This document shows, in pieces, positions 16,335 to 24,657 of a DNA stretch of 64,000 bases. The notes beneath the pieces were generated by a model. That model was not told the origin of the DNA and ran no database searches. It saw only the letters and a list, made by a program, of their open reading frames with translations. Each line of letters starts with the position of its first letter. Position 1 is the first letter of the stretch. The position numbers were made by a program, and so were the translations under genes. This stretch comes from Clavibacter michiganensis (GTDB lineage: Bacteria > Actinomycetota > Actinomycetes > Actinomycetales > Microbacteriaceae): the NCBI RefSeq assembly GCF_002151125.1, contig NZ_MDJZ01000017.1:186001-250000 (forward strand), written 5' to 3'.

Positions 16335-17242
16335 GCCCGCCACGGCGAGACGATGCCCGCGTAGGGACGGGGACCGCACGTGCCGCAGCGCGCGACCCGG
16401 AAGACGGCGTGCGCCTCCGCCTCCATGACCTTGGGCTCGATGACGAGCACGGTGCTGGCGACGAGCCAGTCGTGCGCGTGGATCCACCGGGCGGCGTAGC
16501 GCGCGGCGAACCCCGCCGTGATGGCGTCCAGGCTCGGGTCGCGCGGCACGACGGCGACCGCGTCGGCCGCCGCGGCGTGGTCCGCCGCGAACGGCGTGGT
16601 CGACGCCCAGCGCAGCGCGACGCACTCCAGGCACGGCCCCTCGCCCGGGACGATCACCGGCCCGACGAGCTGGAACCGGCCGTCGAACGGGTGCACCGGG
16701 AGCCACGCGCGACCGGCGGCGTGCATGCGCGCCCCGACGTCGCGGAGGACCGACCGGGATCCGGCCGCGATGACCAGGTCGGCGTCGGCCTCGTCGCCGA
16801 GCTCGGCCGAGGGGAGGGCCTCCGCGAGGCCCGTGAGCAGCGAGGGGATCATGTCGCCCACGAGCGCCACCTGGGCGGGCGAGGCCGGATCGCGCACGGG
16901 CCCGAGCCCGGTGCGGTCGCCGCCGTTGCGCCGCGCCTCGTCGAGGACGTGCGCGAGCTCGTCGGGCACGGATGCCGCGGAGCCGGCCGGCGCCCCGACC
17001 ACGACGTCGCGCAGCACGAGCTCGTCGACCAGGCGGGCCACCGCCGGGGCGTGGGCGGCGAACGCGCGGTCGACGTCGGCGCGCGTGAAGGGACGGGAGA
17101 GGAGACGCGACACCGCGGAGACGGCGTCGCCCGAGGGCAGCTGCAGGGAGACCAGCTCACGACCCCCGAGGAGGTGGAGGGTGTCCTCCACCTCCCCGGC
17201 GGCGTAGCGGGGACTCACCGAGTACGTGGTCGACGAATCCAT
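16331..17242 (-). CDS. Precursor leader-peptide-binding protein (SagC/E1-like) of the LAP cluster
   Basis: Protein of 303 aa. An N-terminal winged-helix/peptide-clamp region (about 1-90, RELVSLQLPSGDAVSAVSRL) is followed by an E1/ThiF-like region and a four-Cys zinc site: CLEC at 204-207 and CGTC at 286-289. This is the arrangement of the TOMM leader-binding partner, which holds the precursor leader and activates the YcaO enzyme. The gene begins 10 nt after the precursor stop and overlaps ycaO by 4 nt. Sequence divergence is large, so the call relies on zinc motifs, size and context together. Confidence 0.82.
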   Translation of the reverse strand: MDSSTTYSVSPRYAAGEVEDTLHLLGGRELVSLQLPSGDAVSAVSRLLSRPFTRADVDRAFAAHAPAVARLVDELVLRDVVVGAPAGSAASVPDELAHVLDEARRNGGDRTGLGPVRDPASPAQVALVGDMIPSLLTGLAEALPSAELGDEADADLVIAAGSRSVLRDVGARMHAAGRAWLPVHPFDGRFQLVGPVIVPGEGPCLECVALRWASTTPFAADHAAAADAVAVVPRDPSLDAITAGFAARYAARWIHAHDWLVASTVLVIEPKVMEAEAHAVFRVARCGTCGPRPYAGIVSPWRA

Positions 17243-17252
17243 GCGCGGGCGA

Positions 17253-17480
17253 TCAGCGAGGCTGCTGGTGGCCGCTGCCGCTCGACGAGCACGTCGTGCT
17301 GCAGCACAGCGTGACGTCGCCCATCACGAGCTCCTCCTCCGCGCCGCGGTGCGTGATGGTGAAGCCGAAGGCCTCCGCCAGCAGCGCGTCGGACGTCTCG
17401 TGGCCTCCGGCCGCGGGCGCGACCTCGGGTGCGGTGGTGCGCGACGGTGCCGGGGCCGCCGTCTCCATGAGCAGTGACAT
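17253..17480 (-). CDS. Precursor peptide of a linear azol(in)e peptide (streptolysin S-like core)
   Basis: Protein of 75 aa. Leader of about 55 aa, Ala/Pro-rich then acidic and helical (SDALLAEAFGFTITHRGAEE); the likely cleavage zone is VMGD at 52-55. Core: VTLCCSTTCSSSGSGHQQPR (56-75), with Cys59, Cys60, Cys64, Ser61, Ser65-67, Ser69 and Thr57, Thr62, Thr63 as cyclisation candidates. CC-TTC followed by GSG resembles the SagA core. An AGGAAGGA ribosome-binding site lies 5-6 nt before the ATG. It heads an operon with leader-binding protein, YcaO, dehydrogenase and exporter, which supports the call. Product activity (antibacterial, cytolytic, other) is unknown. Confidence 0.88.
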   Translation of the reverse strand: MSLLMETAAPAPSRTTAPEVAPAAGGHETSDALLAEAFGFTITHRGAEEELVMGDVTLCCSTTCSSSGSGHQQPR

Positions 17481-17640
17481 TGCCGTTCCTTCCTCTGGGT
17501 GGGTGGGACGACGTCTTTCTAGCACGATCCTCCGTGCCCTGGGCAGATGCGCATCACCTGTTGACAACCGGTCCGGATCGCGGCACGATCCGCCCGCGTC
17601 GGGGCCGTCCGGGTCGGATCCGGCGCGTACCCTGGAGCCC

Positions 17641-18315
17641 GTGACGGACGAGATGCTGGCCTTCCCCTGGGAGGACGACCTCGCCCCCGCCGCCCCCGCG
17701 CCGCCCCCTCCCCCGCCGCACCTGACGCGCATCGTCGCCCACTCGTCGGATCGGGTCGCCTGGCTCCGCGCCCGCAGCTTCGGCATCACCGCGACCGACG
17801 TCGCGCGCCTCGCGACCGACGCGTCGCTGCAGGCCGTCGCGCTCGAGAAGCTCTACGGATCCGGCTTCGGCGGCAACCGCTACACCGACCACGGACGGGA
17901 ACGCGAGCCGGAGATCGCCCGCTGGGTCGAGGCGGAGCACGGCATCGTGCCGAGCGCGCACCTCTTCCACGCGCCGGGCCAGCGGCGCCACCTCGCCACC
18001 CCCGACGGCGTGGGCCTCCGCGCCGACGGCCGGCTCGAGCTCGCCGAGATCAAGACCACCGCGAAGCCGTGGCGCAGCATCCCGCGCAACTACCTGCGCC
18101 AGATCTGGTGGCAGCAGTACGTCCTCGGCGCCGAGCGCTCGCTCATCGTCTGGGAGCAGCACGTGGACTTCGTGCCCGTGCACGACATCCCGAAGTGGAA
18201 GTGGATCGACCGGGACGAGGCCGAGATCGCCGCGCTCGTGGCGCGCGCGAACGACCTCATCGCCCTCATCGTGCGGATGGCCAACGCACCGGCGGGAGCC
18301 CGCGGCCTGGCCTGA
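17641..18315 (+). CDS. YqaJ-like nuclease/recombinase domain protein
   Basis: Protein of 224 aa. After a Pro-rich start, RVAWLRARSFGITATDVARL and the catalytic set GLRADGRLELAEIKTT (Asp...Glu-x-Lys) define a YqaJ/lambda-exonuclease-like PD-(D/E)XK nuclease. Such genes are common in phages but also occur as chromosomal singletons in Microbacteriaceae. It stands divergent from the LAP operon with no other phage gene nearby. The GTG start follows TACCCT (17628-17633) by 7 nt, a leaderless layout. Confidence 0.8.
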   Translation: MTDEMLAFPWEDDLAPAAPAPPPPPPHLTRIVAHSSDRVAWLRARSFGITATDVARLATDASLQAVALEKLYGSGFGGNRYTDHGREREPEIARWVEAEHGIVPSAHLFHAPGQRRHLATPDGVGLRADGRLELAEIKTTAKPWRSIPRNYLRQIWWQQYVLGAERSLIVWEQHVDFVPVHDIPKWKWIDRDEAEIAALVARANDLIALIVRMANAPAGARGLA

Positions 18316-18472
18316 TCCGGCTGCCACCCGCCCGACACCGCGACCGCTCCCGCGCATTCTTCTCGCCCGGGGAACACCGCGGAAACACGCCCGACTCACT
18401 CGGCGACTTCACTGGACGAGCGGGGGCCAGTGGGATCCACCATGTCGCCGCGTTCCGAGGAGGGGTCGCACG

Positions 18473-19525
18473 ATGAGCCAGGTCGTCCAGTCGAGAGCCG
18501 GCGTCGCCGCCGAGGCCGAGCGGGACCGGGCGGCCGCCGCGGTCGCCCTCGCACCCCACGGCGAGACCATGCGCGCGGTCGTCGTGACGGAGACGGGCGG
18601 ACCCGACGTGCTGCACCTCGCCGACGTCCCGGTGCCGCACCGCCTCGACTCCGAGGTGCTCGTCAAGGTCGTCGCCGCGGGCGTCAACCCCATCGACCTC
18701 CGGCTCCGCGCGGGCGAGCCCGGCGGCCCGACGCTCGGCAGCCTGCCCGCGGTCCTCGGCCGCGACTTCAGCGGCGTCGTGGTCGAGTCTCCCTACGAGG
18801 ACCACGCGCTGCATCCGGGCGACGAGGTGTTCGGCCTCGCCATGGTGCCGCGGATGCCCGGCAGCTACGCCCCCTACATCGCCGTCCCGAGCGTGAGCCT
18901 CGCCCGCAAGCCCGCGCGCCTCTCGCACGTCGAGGCCGCCGCGACGCCCGTGAGCGCCCTCACCGCGTGGGGCATGGTCGTCGACATCGGCAAGGCGCAC
19001 GAGGGCCAGGTCGTCCTGATCCACGCGGGCGCGGGCGGCGTCGGCCACTTCGCGGTGCAGTTCGCCCGCCACTTCGGCGCCCGCGTCGTCGCCACGGGCT
19101 CGCCCCGCAACGTCGACTGGCTGGCGGAGCTCGGGGCGGACGAGGTCATCGACCGGACGCAGGTCCGCTTCGAGGACGTGCTCGCCGACGTCGACGTCGT
19201 GATCGACCTGGTCGGCAACTGCACGGACGACACCGGCACCCGATCCCTCCAGGTCCTCCGCCGCGGCGGCCTGCTGGTGAGTGCGCCCGTGCGGGGCTGG
19301 CCGACCCTCGTGCAGGACGCCCGCGCGGCCGGCGTGCGCGCGACGCACTACGAGGTCGCACCCGACGGCCAGACCCTCGCGGTGATCTCGCGCCTGCTGG
19401 AGTCGGGCGACATCAAGGTCTACGTCGACGAGGTCTTCGACCTGGAGGACGCGGCCGAGGCGCACCGCCACATGGAGAGCGGCCACGCGCGCGGCAAGGT
19501 CGTGCTCAACGTGGCGCGGGGCTGA
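18473..19525 (+). CDS. NADP-dependent quinone oxidoreductase-like alcohol dehydrogenase (MDR, zinc-free)
   Basis: Protein of 350 aa. GroES-like N-terminal domain (MRAVVVTETGGPDVLHLADV, AAGVNPIDLRLRAG, GRDFSGVVV) and Rossmann domain with IHAGAGGVGHFAVQFARHFG, the nucleotide-binding loop of quinone reductases. No structural-zinc Cys set. About 30 extra residues precede the usual start; an internal ATG at residue 33 is the alternative. A GAGGAGGGG ribosome-binding site before 18473 supports the longer form. Reduces quinones or enones with NADPH; physiological substrate unknown. Confidence 0.88.
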   Translation: MSQVVQSRAGVAAEAERDRAAAAVALAPHGETMRAVVVTETGGPDVLHLADVPVPHRLDSEVLVKVVAAGVNPIDLRLRAGEPGGPTLGSLPAVLGRDFSGVVVESPYEDHALHPGDEVFGLAMVPRMPGSYAPYIAVPSVSLARKPARLSHVEAAATPVSALTAWGMVVDIGKAHEGQVVLIHAGAGGVGHFAVQFARHFGARVVATGSPRNVDWLAELGADEVIDRTQVRFEDVLADVDVVIDLVGNCTDDTGTRSLQVLRRGGLLVSAPVRGWPTLVQDARAAGVRATHYEVAPDGQTLAVISRLLESGDIKVYVDEVFDLEDAAEAHRHMESGHARGKVVLNVARG

Positions 19526-19588
19526 CCGCGGCGACGGTCGCGGGCGCGCTCGACGTGGCGCGCAGCCGATCCGGGACCGCCCCGCGCG

Positions 19589-20182
19589 TCAGGCCGTCGC
19601 GACGAGCGCGCGCTCCATCACGTGATCCGTCTCCACCGCGTCCGATAGCCGGAACGACCGCGTCCCGACGATGCGGAAGCCGCTGCGCTCGTAGAAGCGG
19701 ATGGCGCGCGCGTTGTGCTCGTTGACGCCGAGCCAGATCCCGGCCCCCGCATCCCGTCCGCTCTCGCCGGCGAGCTCGCGCGCGATCCGCAGCGTCTCCG
19801 CCATGAGCGGCCGCGCGACCCCCACGCCGTGGGATCCCGCCTCGACGTACACCTTGCTCAGCTCGATCTCCGGCCGCAGCCGCAGGGCGCCTGCCACGTC
19901 GGGATCGGCCGGCGGCGCCGCGACGACCATCGTGTACCCGACCGTCTGCCCGTCGACCTCGGCGACCACCACCCGGCGCGCGGGATCCGCGAGGTGCGCC
20001 CGGAATCGCGCGGGCGAGAGCACGGTCCGGATGTGCTCCGCGATCGCCTCGGCCGTCGTGGTCGGCGGGCACGCGAGCGCGAAGGTGCGGGCCGCGAGCG
20101 CGGCCACGTCGTCCGTGTCCGCGGGCGCGGCGACGCGGAGGGACGGGGCGGAGGGGGCGACGGCGGGATCCGGGATGCTCAC
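19589..20182 (-). CDS. GNAT-family N-acetyltransferase
   Basis: Protein of 197 aa, one GNAT domain: RVAAPADTDDVAALAARTF, VAEVDGQTVGYTMVV, the acetyl-CoA loop EAGSHGVGVARPLMAETL and the C-terminal NEHNARAIRFYERSGFRIVG. The acceptor is unknown. The GTG start is 7 nt after TAGGCT. The gene is convergent with nothing close and lies just downstream of the ribosomal protein operon terminator on the same strand. Confidence 0.88.
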   Translation of the reverse strand: MSIPDPAVAPSAPSLRVAAPADTDDVAALAARTFALACPPTTTAEAIAEHIRTVLSPARFRAHLADPARRVVVAEVDGQTVGYTMVVAAPPADPDVAGALRLRPEIELSKVYVEAGSHGVGVARPLMAETLRIARELAGESGRDAGAGIWLGVNEHNARAIRFYERSGFRIVGTRSFRLSDAVETDHVMERALVATA

Positions 20183-20219
20183 CCTGGAGAGCCTAGGCAG
20201 CCGAGACCCGCGGGAACGA

Positions 20220-20249
20220 AGGAAGGGCCCGCCGAGGCGGGCCCTTCCT
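20220..20249 (-). terminator. Hairpin terminator of the secE-nusG-rplK-rplA operon
   Basis: Perfect 14-bp inverted repeat (left arm AGGAAGGGCCCGCC) 37 nt beyond the rplA stop. Runs of A/G and T/C at the outer ends of the stem, but no clear T tract. Confidence 0.8.
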
Positions 20250-20286
20250 GTGCTGCTGGTCGTGCGTGCGCTTCCGCGCGGTGGGG

Positions 20287-20973
20287 CTAGATGGAGTTGA
20301 CGTCCACCGGGATGCCGGGGCCGAAGGTCGTGGAGACCGTGGCCTTCTGCACGTAGCGGCCCTTCGAGGAGGACGGCTTGAGGCGGACGATCTCCTCGAG
20401 CGCGGCGCCGACGTTCTCCGAGAGCTGCTCGGGCGAGAAGCTCGCCTTGCCGACCACGAAGTGGACGTTCGCGTGCTTGTCGACGCGGAACTCGATCTTG
20501 CCGCCCTTGATGTCGGACACCGCGCGCGCGACGTCCGGGGTGACCGTGCCGGTCTTCGGGTTGGGCATGAGGCCACGCGGGCCGAGCACCTTGCCGAGAC
20601 GACCGACCTTGCCCATGAGCTCGGGCGTCGAGACGGCGGAGTCGAACGACGTGTAGCCGCCCGCCACCTTCTCGATGAGCTCATCGCCGCCGACCTCGTC
20701 GGCTCCGGCGGCGATGGCCGCCTCGGCCGCGGGGCCCGTCGCGAAGACGATGACGCGAGCGGTCTTGCCGGTACCGTGAGGAAGGATGACGGTGCCGCGG
20801 ACCATCTGGTCTGCCTTGCGGGGGTCGACGCCGAGCTTGAGCGCGACCTCGACGGTGCTGTCGAACTTGCTGGAACCGGTCTCGCGCGCGAGCTCGACGG
20901 CCTCCGAGGCGGTGTACGCCTTGGTGAGGTCGATCTTCTCGGCTGCGGCCCGGTAGGCCTTTGACTTCGCCAT
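20287..20973 (-). CDS. rplA: 50S ribosomal protein L1
   Basis: Protein of 228 aa, full length. Typical sections: [51 protein letters not shown], the L1 signature [17 protein letters not shown] and [20 protein letters not shown]. Part of the ribosomal stalk base that binds 23S rRNA near the E site. Follows rplK by 101 nt. A good ribosome-binding site (AGGAGA) precedes the ATG. Confidence 0.99.
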   Translation of the reverse strand: MAKSKAYRAAAEKIDLTKAYTASEAVELARETGSSKFDSTVEVALKLGVDPRKADQMVRGTVILPHGTGKTARVIVFATGPAAEAAIAAGADEVGGDELIEKVAGGYTSFDSAVSTPELMGKVGRLGKVLGPRGLMPNPKTGTVTPDVARAVSDIKGGKIEFRVDKHANVHFVVGKASFSPEQLSENVGAALEEIVRLKPSSSKGRYVQKATVSTTFGPGIPVDVNSI

Positions 20974-21074
20974 TCGTGTCTCCTGATTCGAGAGTGCGGT
21001 TGATGTGAGCCTGGCCGGCTCTCCCGCGTGATGCTGGAGCGGATCCCGGACGGGATCCACTTGGGTGGTGGAGG

Positions 21075-21506
21075 CTAGGCCTCGACCGTGATGCCCATGG
21101 AGCGGGCGGTGCCGGCGATGATCTTCGCCGCGGCGTCGATGTCGTTGGCGTTGAGGTCGGCCTGCTTCTGCTCGGCGATCTCGCGGACCTGGTCCATCGT
21201 GAGCTTCGCGACCTTGACCGTGTGCGGCGTGCCCGAGCCCTTGGCGACTCCGGCGGCCTTCTTGATGAGCTCCGCTGCCGGGGGCGTCTTCAGGATGAAC
21301 GTGAACGTCCGGTCCTCGTAGACGGTGATCTCGACGGGGATGACGTTGCCGCGCTGCGACTCGGTCTGGGCGTTGTACGCCTTGCAGAACTCCATGATGT
21401 TGACGCCGTGCTGTCCCAGCGCCGGCCCGATGGGCGGTGCGGGGTTGGCGGCGCCGGCCTTGATCTGCAGCTTGATCAGACCCGTGACCTTCTTCTTCGG
21501 TGCCAT
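21075..21506 (-). CDS. rplK: 50S ribosomal protein L11
   Basis: Protein of 143 aa. [18 protein letters not shown] with the Pro-rich [19 protein letters not shown] switch region, and C-terminal KVREIAEQK-like helix [19 protein letters not shown] with [10 protein letters not shown]. Forms the GTPase-associated centre with 23S rRNA. AAGAAGGAAGAG ribosome-binding site upstream. Lies between nusG and rplA as in most bacteria. Confidence 0.99.
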   Translation of the reverse strand: MAPKKKVTGLIKLQIKAGAANPAPPIGPALGQHGVNIMEFCKAYNAQTESQRGNVIPVEITVYEDRTFTFILKTPPAAELIKKAAGVAKGSGTPHTVKVAKLTMDQVREIAEQKQADLNANDIDAAAKIIAGTARSMGITVEA

Positions 21507-21559
21507 TTCTCTTCCTTCTTCTTGATTGCTAGATCGAGCGGGCCGCGCGGCCCGACCGC

Positions 21560-22594
21560 CTAGAGCTTGGTGACCTGGTCGAAGCTGAGCTCGACCGGGG
21601 TCTCGCGCTCGAACAGGGAGACGAGCACCGTGAGCTTGCCGCTCTCGGGCTTGATCTCGCTGATGGAGCCGGGGAGGCCCGCGAACGAGCCCTCCTTGAT
21701 CGTGATGGTCTCGCCGATCTCGAAGTCGACCTCGGCGGCGATGACGCGCTGCGCCTGGCCGCCCTTGGTGGGCTGGCCCTTGACCTGCGCCACCTCCTTG
21801 ATCTCGACGAGGCTCTTCAGCATGGAGAAGGCCTCCTCGAAGCGGAGGGGCGTGGGGTTGTGGGCGTTGCCGACGAAGCCCGTGACGCCGGGGGTGTGGC
21901 GGACGACCGACCAGCTGTCCTCGTTGAGGCTCATGCGCACGAGCACGTAGCCCGGGATGCGCACGCGGTTGACCATCTTGCGCTGGCCGTTCTTGATCTC
22001 GACGACGTCCTCCATCGGGACCTCGATCTGGTAGATGTCGTCCTCCATGTTGAGCGACACCATGCGGTTCTCGATGTTGCTCTTCACGCGGCGCTCGAAG
22101 CCCGCGTAGGAGTGGATGACGTACCACTTGCCCGGCTTGGAGCGGAGCTCCTTGCGGAAGTCCTCGTAGGGGTCGACGTCGGCGGCGTCCTCGGACGCGT
22201 CGGCGTCGGGCACCAGGTCGGCCTCGGCCTCGGCGATGTCGTCGGCCGTGGCGGGCGTGACGTCGGCGGGCTCGAGGGCCTCCTCGGCCGCCTCCTCCTC
22301 CGCCTCGTCGTCGGTCGCCTCGACGGCGGCCTCGGCCTCGTCGGGCGAGTCGACGTCGAGCGCGTCCTCGACGACCGCGTCGGCCTCGGGGTCCTCGACG
22401 GACTCCATCGCGTCGAGCGCCGCCGTCAGGTCGGTCTCGACGGTGTCGCCCTCGACGTGCAGGGCGGTGTGCTCCGCCGCGTCCGAGCTCTCCTCGGAGG
22501 ACTCGATGGCGTGGCCCTCCTGGACCTCGTCCACCTCGGAGGACTGCTCCGCCGCGGGGGCGAGGTCGACGTCGTCGCGCTTGCTCTCAGCCAA
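21560..22594 (-). CDS. nusG: Transcription antitermination factor NusG with long acidic N-terminal extension
   Basis: Protein of 344 aa, about 160 aa longer than standard NusG. Residues 1 to about 150 are strongly acidic and Ala-rich (for example [20 protein letters not shown]) with no globular pattern. Then come the NGN domain ([46 protein letters not shown]) and the KOW domain ([33 protein letters not shown]). NusG binds RNA polymerase and tunes pausing and Rho action. The start codon is TTG (22592-22594). Acidic extensions of this kind are found in other actinobacteria but their role is not settled. Confidence 0.96.
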   Translation of the reverse strand: MAESKRDDVDLAPAAEQSSEVDEVQEGHAIESSEESSDAAEHTALHVEGDTVETDLTAALDAMESVEDPEADAVVEDALDVDSPDEAEAAVEATDDEAEEEAAEEALEPADVTPATADDIAEAEADLVPDADASEDAADVDPYEDFRKELRSKPGKWYVIHSYAGFERRVKSNIENRMVSLNMEDDIYQIEVPMEDVVEIKNGQRKMVNRVRIPGYVLVRMSLNEDSWSVVRHTPGVTGFVGNAHNPTPLRFEEAFSMLKSLVEIKEVAQVKGQPTKGGQAQRVIAAEVDFEIGETITIKEGSFAGLPGSISEIKPESGKLTVLVSLFERETPVELSFDQVTKL

Positions 22595-22783
22595 TGGATC
22601 TACTTCCCTCGTTCTTCGTCGTGCATTGCCGTTCGTCGTGCCGTGCTGCTCTCGGGCACCGGGCCGCGCTCCTGCGGGGATCCGCCGCGCTCCGGCCGCT
22701 CGTGCTCCGCGGCGCCCGGATCCGTGGATCCTCTGCGCCGCCCGCCCTCCGGCCCGTGCCGCCTCCGCGTGGAGGCCCTGGTG

Positions 22784-23056
22784 CTAGGCGCCGTTGCCGA
22801 ACACCACGATGGCGAGGTACCCGAACAGCTGGTCGAGGAGCGAGACGATCACCATCATGACGATGACGAAGGCCAGCACCACTCCCGTGAACGTCAGCAG
22901 CTCCTTGCGGGTGGGGGTGACCACCTTCTTGAGCTCCTGCACGACCTGCTTGATGAAGAGCACCAGCCGGGCGAAGGGGTTGCGTCGCGCGTCCCGCTGC
23001 TCGCGAGCCTGCGCGACGATCTCCTCGCTCGGCTCGTCGACGATCTTCCGCGCCAC
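22784..23056 (-). CDS. secE: Preprotein translocase subunit SecE
   Basis: Protein of 90 aa with the short single-helix SecE layout: cytoplasmic amphipathic part (NPFARLVLFIKQVVQELKKV), the conserved VTPTRKELLTFT and one transmembrane segment (VVLAFVIVMMVIVSLLDQLF). Stabilises SecY in the secretion channel. GTG start. The 189 nt to nusG contain no ORF. Confidence 0.96.
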   Translation of the reverse strand: MARKIVDEPSEEIVAQAREQRDARRNPFARLVLFIKQVVQELKKVVTPTRKELLTFTGVVLAFVIVMMVIVSLLDQLFGYLAIVVFGNGA

Positions 23057-23142
23057 GCGTGGGTCCCTTCCTGCATTGCTCGGCTGCGCCCGGAGTTCGG
23101 GCGAGCCGCGATGTCACGCGCCCGGGGACCCGTTCCATCTAG

Positions 23143-23215
23143 CAGGGCGGACAGGACTCGAACCTGCAACCTGCGGTTTTGGAGACCGCTGCTCTACCAA
23201 TTGAGCCACCACCCT
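23143..23215 (-). tRNA. tRNA-Trp (anticodon CCA)
   Basis: A 73-nt cloverleaf on the minus strand. Acceptor AGGGTGG pairs with CCGCCCT (one T-G pair), anticodon loop CTCCAAAA gives CCA, T arm GCAGGTTCGAGTCCTGT. Discriminator base is G, as expected for tRNA-Trp. CCA end is not encoded. It precedes secE, the usual place in actinobacteria. Confidence 0.96.
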
Positions 23216-23406
23216 CTGCGTCGACACCCGCCTGCCCCTGCGCTCCTCGACCGTGCGAGCACGGTGGGAAGAAGGCGCGGAAGAGCATGGCGGAGATACC
23301 GACCCGGACGAGTGTACCAGCATCCGCGGGCACCCGGTCGGGCCGGCCGCCGAAGCGACCCGGCGGCCCCGCGTGGCGCCCGGCCCGCATCCCTATGCTC
23401 GTCAGC

Positions 23407-24624
23407 ATGGCCGAACCGCAGAGCACCGTCCCCCTCAGCCGCGTCTCCACCCGCATCGGATCCATCGCCGAGTCCGCGACCCTCAAGGTCGACGGCAAGG
23501 CCAAGGCCCTGCAGGCCGCCGGACGCCCCGTCATCAGCTTCGCCGCGGGCGAGCCCGACTTCCCGACGCCCGACTACGTGGTCGAGGCCGCGGTGGAGGC
23601 GGCGCGGGATCCCCGCAACCACCGCTACACCGCCGCCGCCGGCCTCCCCGACCTCCGCGAGGCCATCGCCGAGAAGACCCGTGCGTCGTCGGGCCTCGAC
23701 GTCGGCATCGACCGGATCATCGTCACCAACGGCGGCAAGCAGGCCGTCTACCAGGCGTTCCAGACGCTGCTCGACCAGGGCGACGAGGTCCTCGTGCCCA
23801 CGCCCTACTGGACCACCTACCCCGAGGCCATCCGACTCGCGGGCGGCGTGCCCGTCGACGTCTTCGCGGGCGCCGACCAGGGCTACCTCGTCACCGTCGA
23901 GCAGCTCGAGGCCGCGTGGACCCCGCGCACCAAGGTGCTCCTCTTCGTCTCGCCGTCGAACCCCACGGGCGCCGTCTACTCGCGGGAGCAGACCCGGGAG
24001 ATCGGCGAGTGGGCCGAGTCGAAGGGCCTCTGGGTCATCAGCGACGAGATCTACCAGGACCTCGTCTACGACGGCGCCGAGGCCGCGAGCATCGTCGACG
24101 TCGTGCCGGCGTTGGCCGACCGCACGATCCTCGTCAACGGCGTCGCCAAGACCTACGCCATGACCGGCTGGCGCGTCGGATGGATGGTGGGACCCGCCGA
24201 CGCCATCAAGGCCGCCGGCAACCTGCAGTCGCACCTGTCGTCGAACGTCTCGAACGTCTCGCAGCGCGCGGCCGTCGCGGCGCTCCGCGGCCCGCGCGAC
24301 ACCGTCGACCGGATGCGCGAGGCCTTCGACCGCCGACGCCGCACCATCGTCGCCGAGCTCGACGCCATCCCCGGCTTCGTCACGCCCACCCCGCAGGGCG
24401 CGTTCTACGTCTACCCCGACGTCACGGGCCTCTTCGGCCGCGACATCGACGGCGTCACGCCCACCACCTCGCTCGAGGTGGCCGACGTGCTGCTGGAGAA
24501 GGCGGAGGTCGCCGCGGTGCCCGGCGAGGCGTTCGGCCCGAGCGGCTTCCTGCGCTTCAGCTACGCGCTCGGCGACGACGCGCTGCTCGAGGGCGTGCGC
24601 CGGATCCGCGACCTGCTGGCCTGA
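23407..24624 (+). CDS. PLP-dependent aminotransferase, aspartate aminotransferase type
   Basis: Protein of 405 aa, fold-type I class I aminotransferase. [57 protein letters not shown] (substrate Arg/Asn region), [13 protein letters not shown] and the PLP lysine in [16 protein letters not shown] are all present, and GFLRFSYA holds the carboxylate-binding Arg. Most similar in style to AspC of the Ib subgroup. The start at 23407 is preferred to 23395 because TATGCT (23394-23399) is 7 nt upstream. Confidence 0.93.
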   Translation: MAEPQSTVPLSRVSTRIGSIAESATLKVDGKAKALQAAGRPVISFAAGEPDFPTPDYVVEAAVEAARDPRNHRYTAAAGLPDLREAIAEKTRASSGLDVGIDRIIVTNGGKQAVYQAFQTLLDQGDEVLVPTPYWTTYPEAIRLAGGVPVDVFAGADQGYLVTVEQLEAAWTPRTKVLLFVSPSNPTGAVYSREQTREIGEWAESKGLWVISDEIYQDLVYDGAEAASIVDVVPALADRTILVNGVAKTYAMTGWRVGWMVGPADAIKAAGNLQSHLSSNVSNVSQRAAVAALRGPRDTVDRMREAFDRRRRTIVAELDAIPGFVTPTPQGAFYVYPDVTGLFGRDIDGVTPTTSLEVADVLLEKAEVAAVPGEAFGPSGFLRFSYALGDDALLEGVRRIRDLLA

Positions 24625-24657
24625 TCCGCCGCCCGGACCGAGCGGGTCGGCCCGCCC

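Noticed and set aside
17253-17480. Plantazolicin or thiopeptide precursor
   Set aside because: The core lacks the RCTCTTIISSSS pattern of plantazolicin, and no LanB-type dehydratase or pyridine synthase accompanies it as thiopeptides need.
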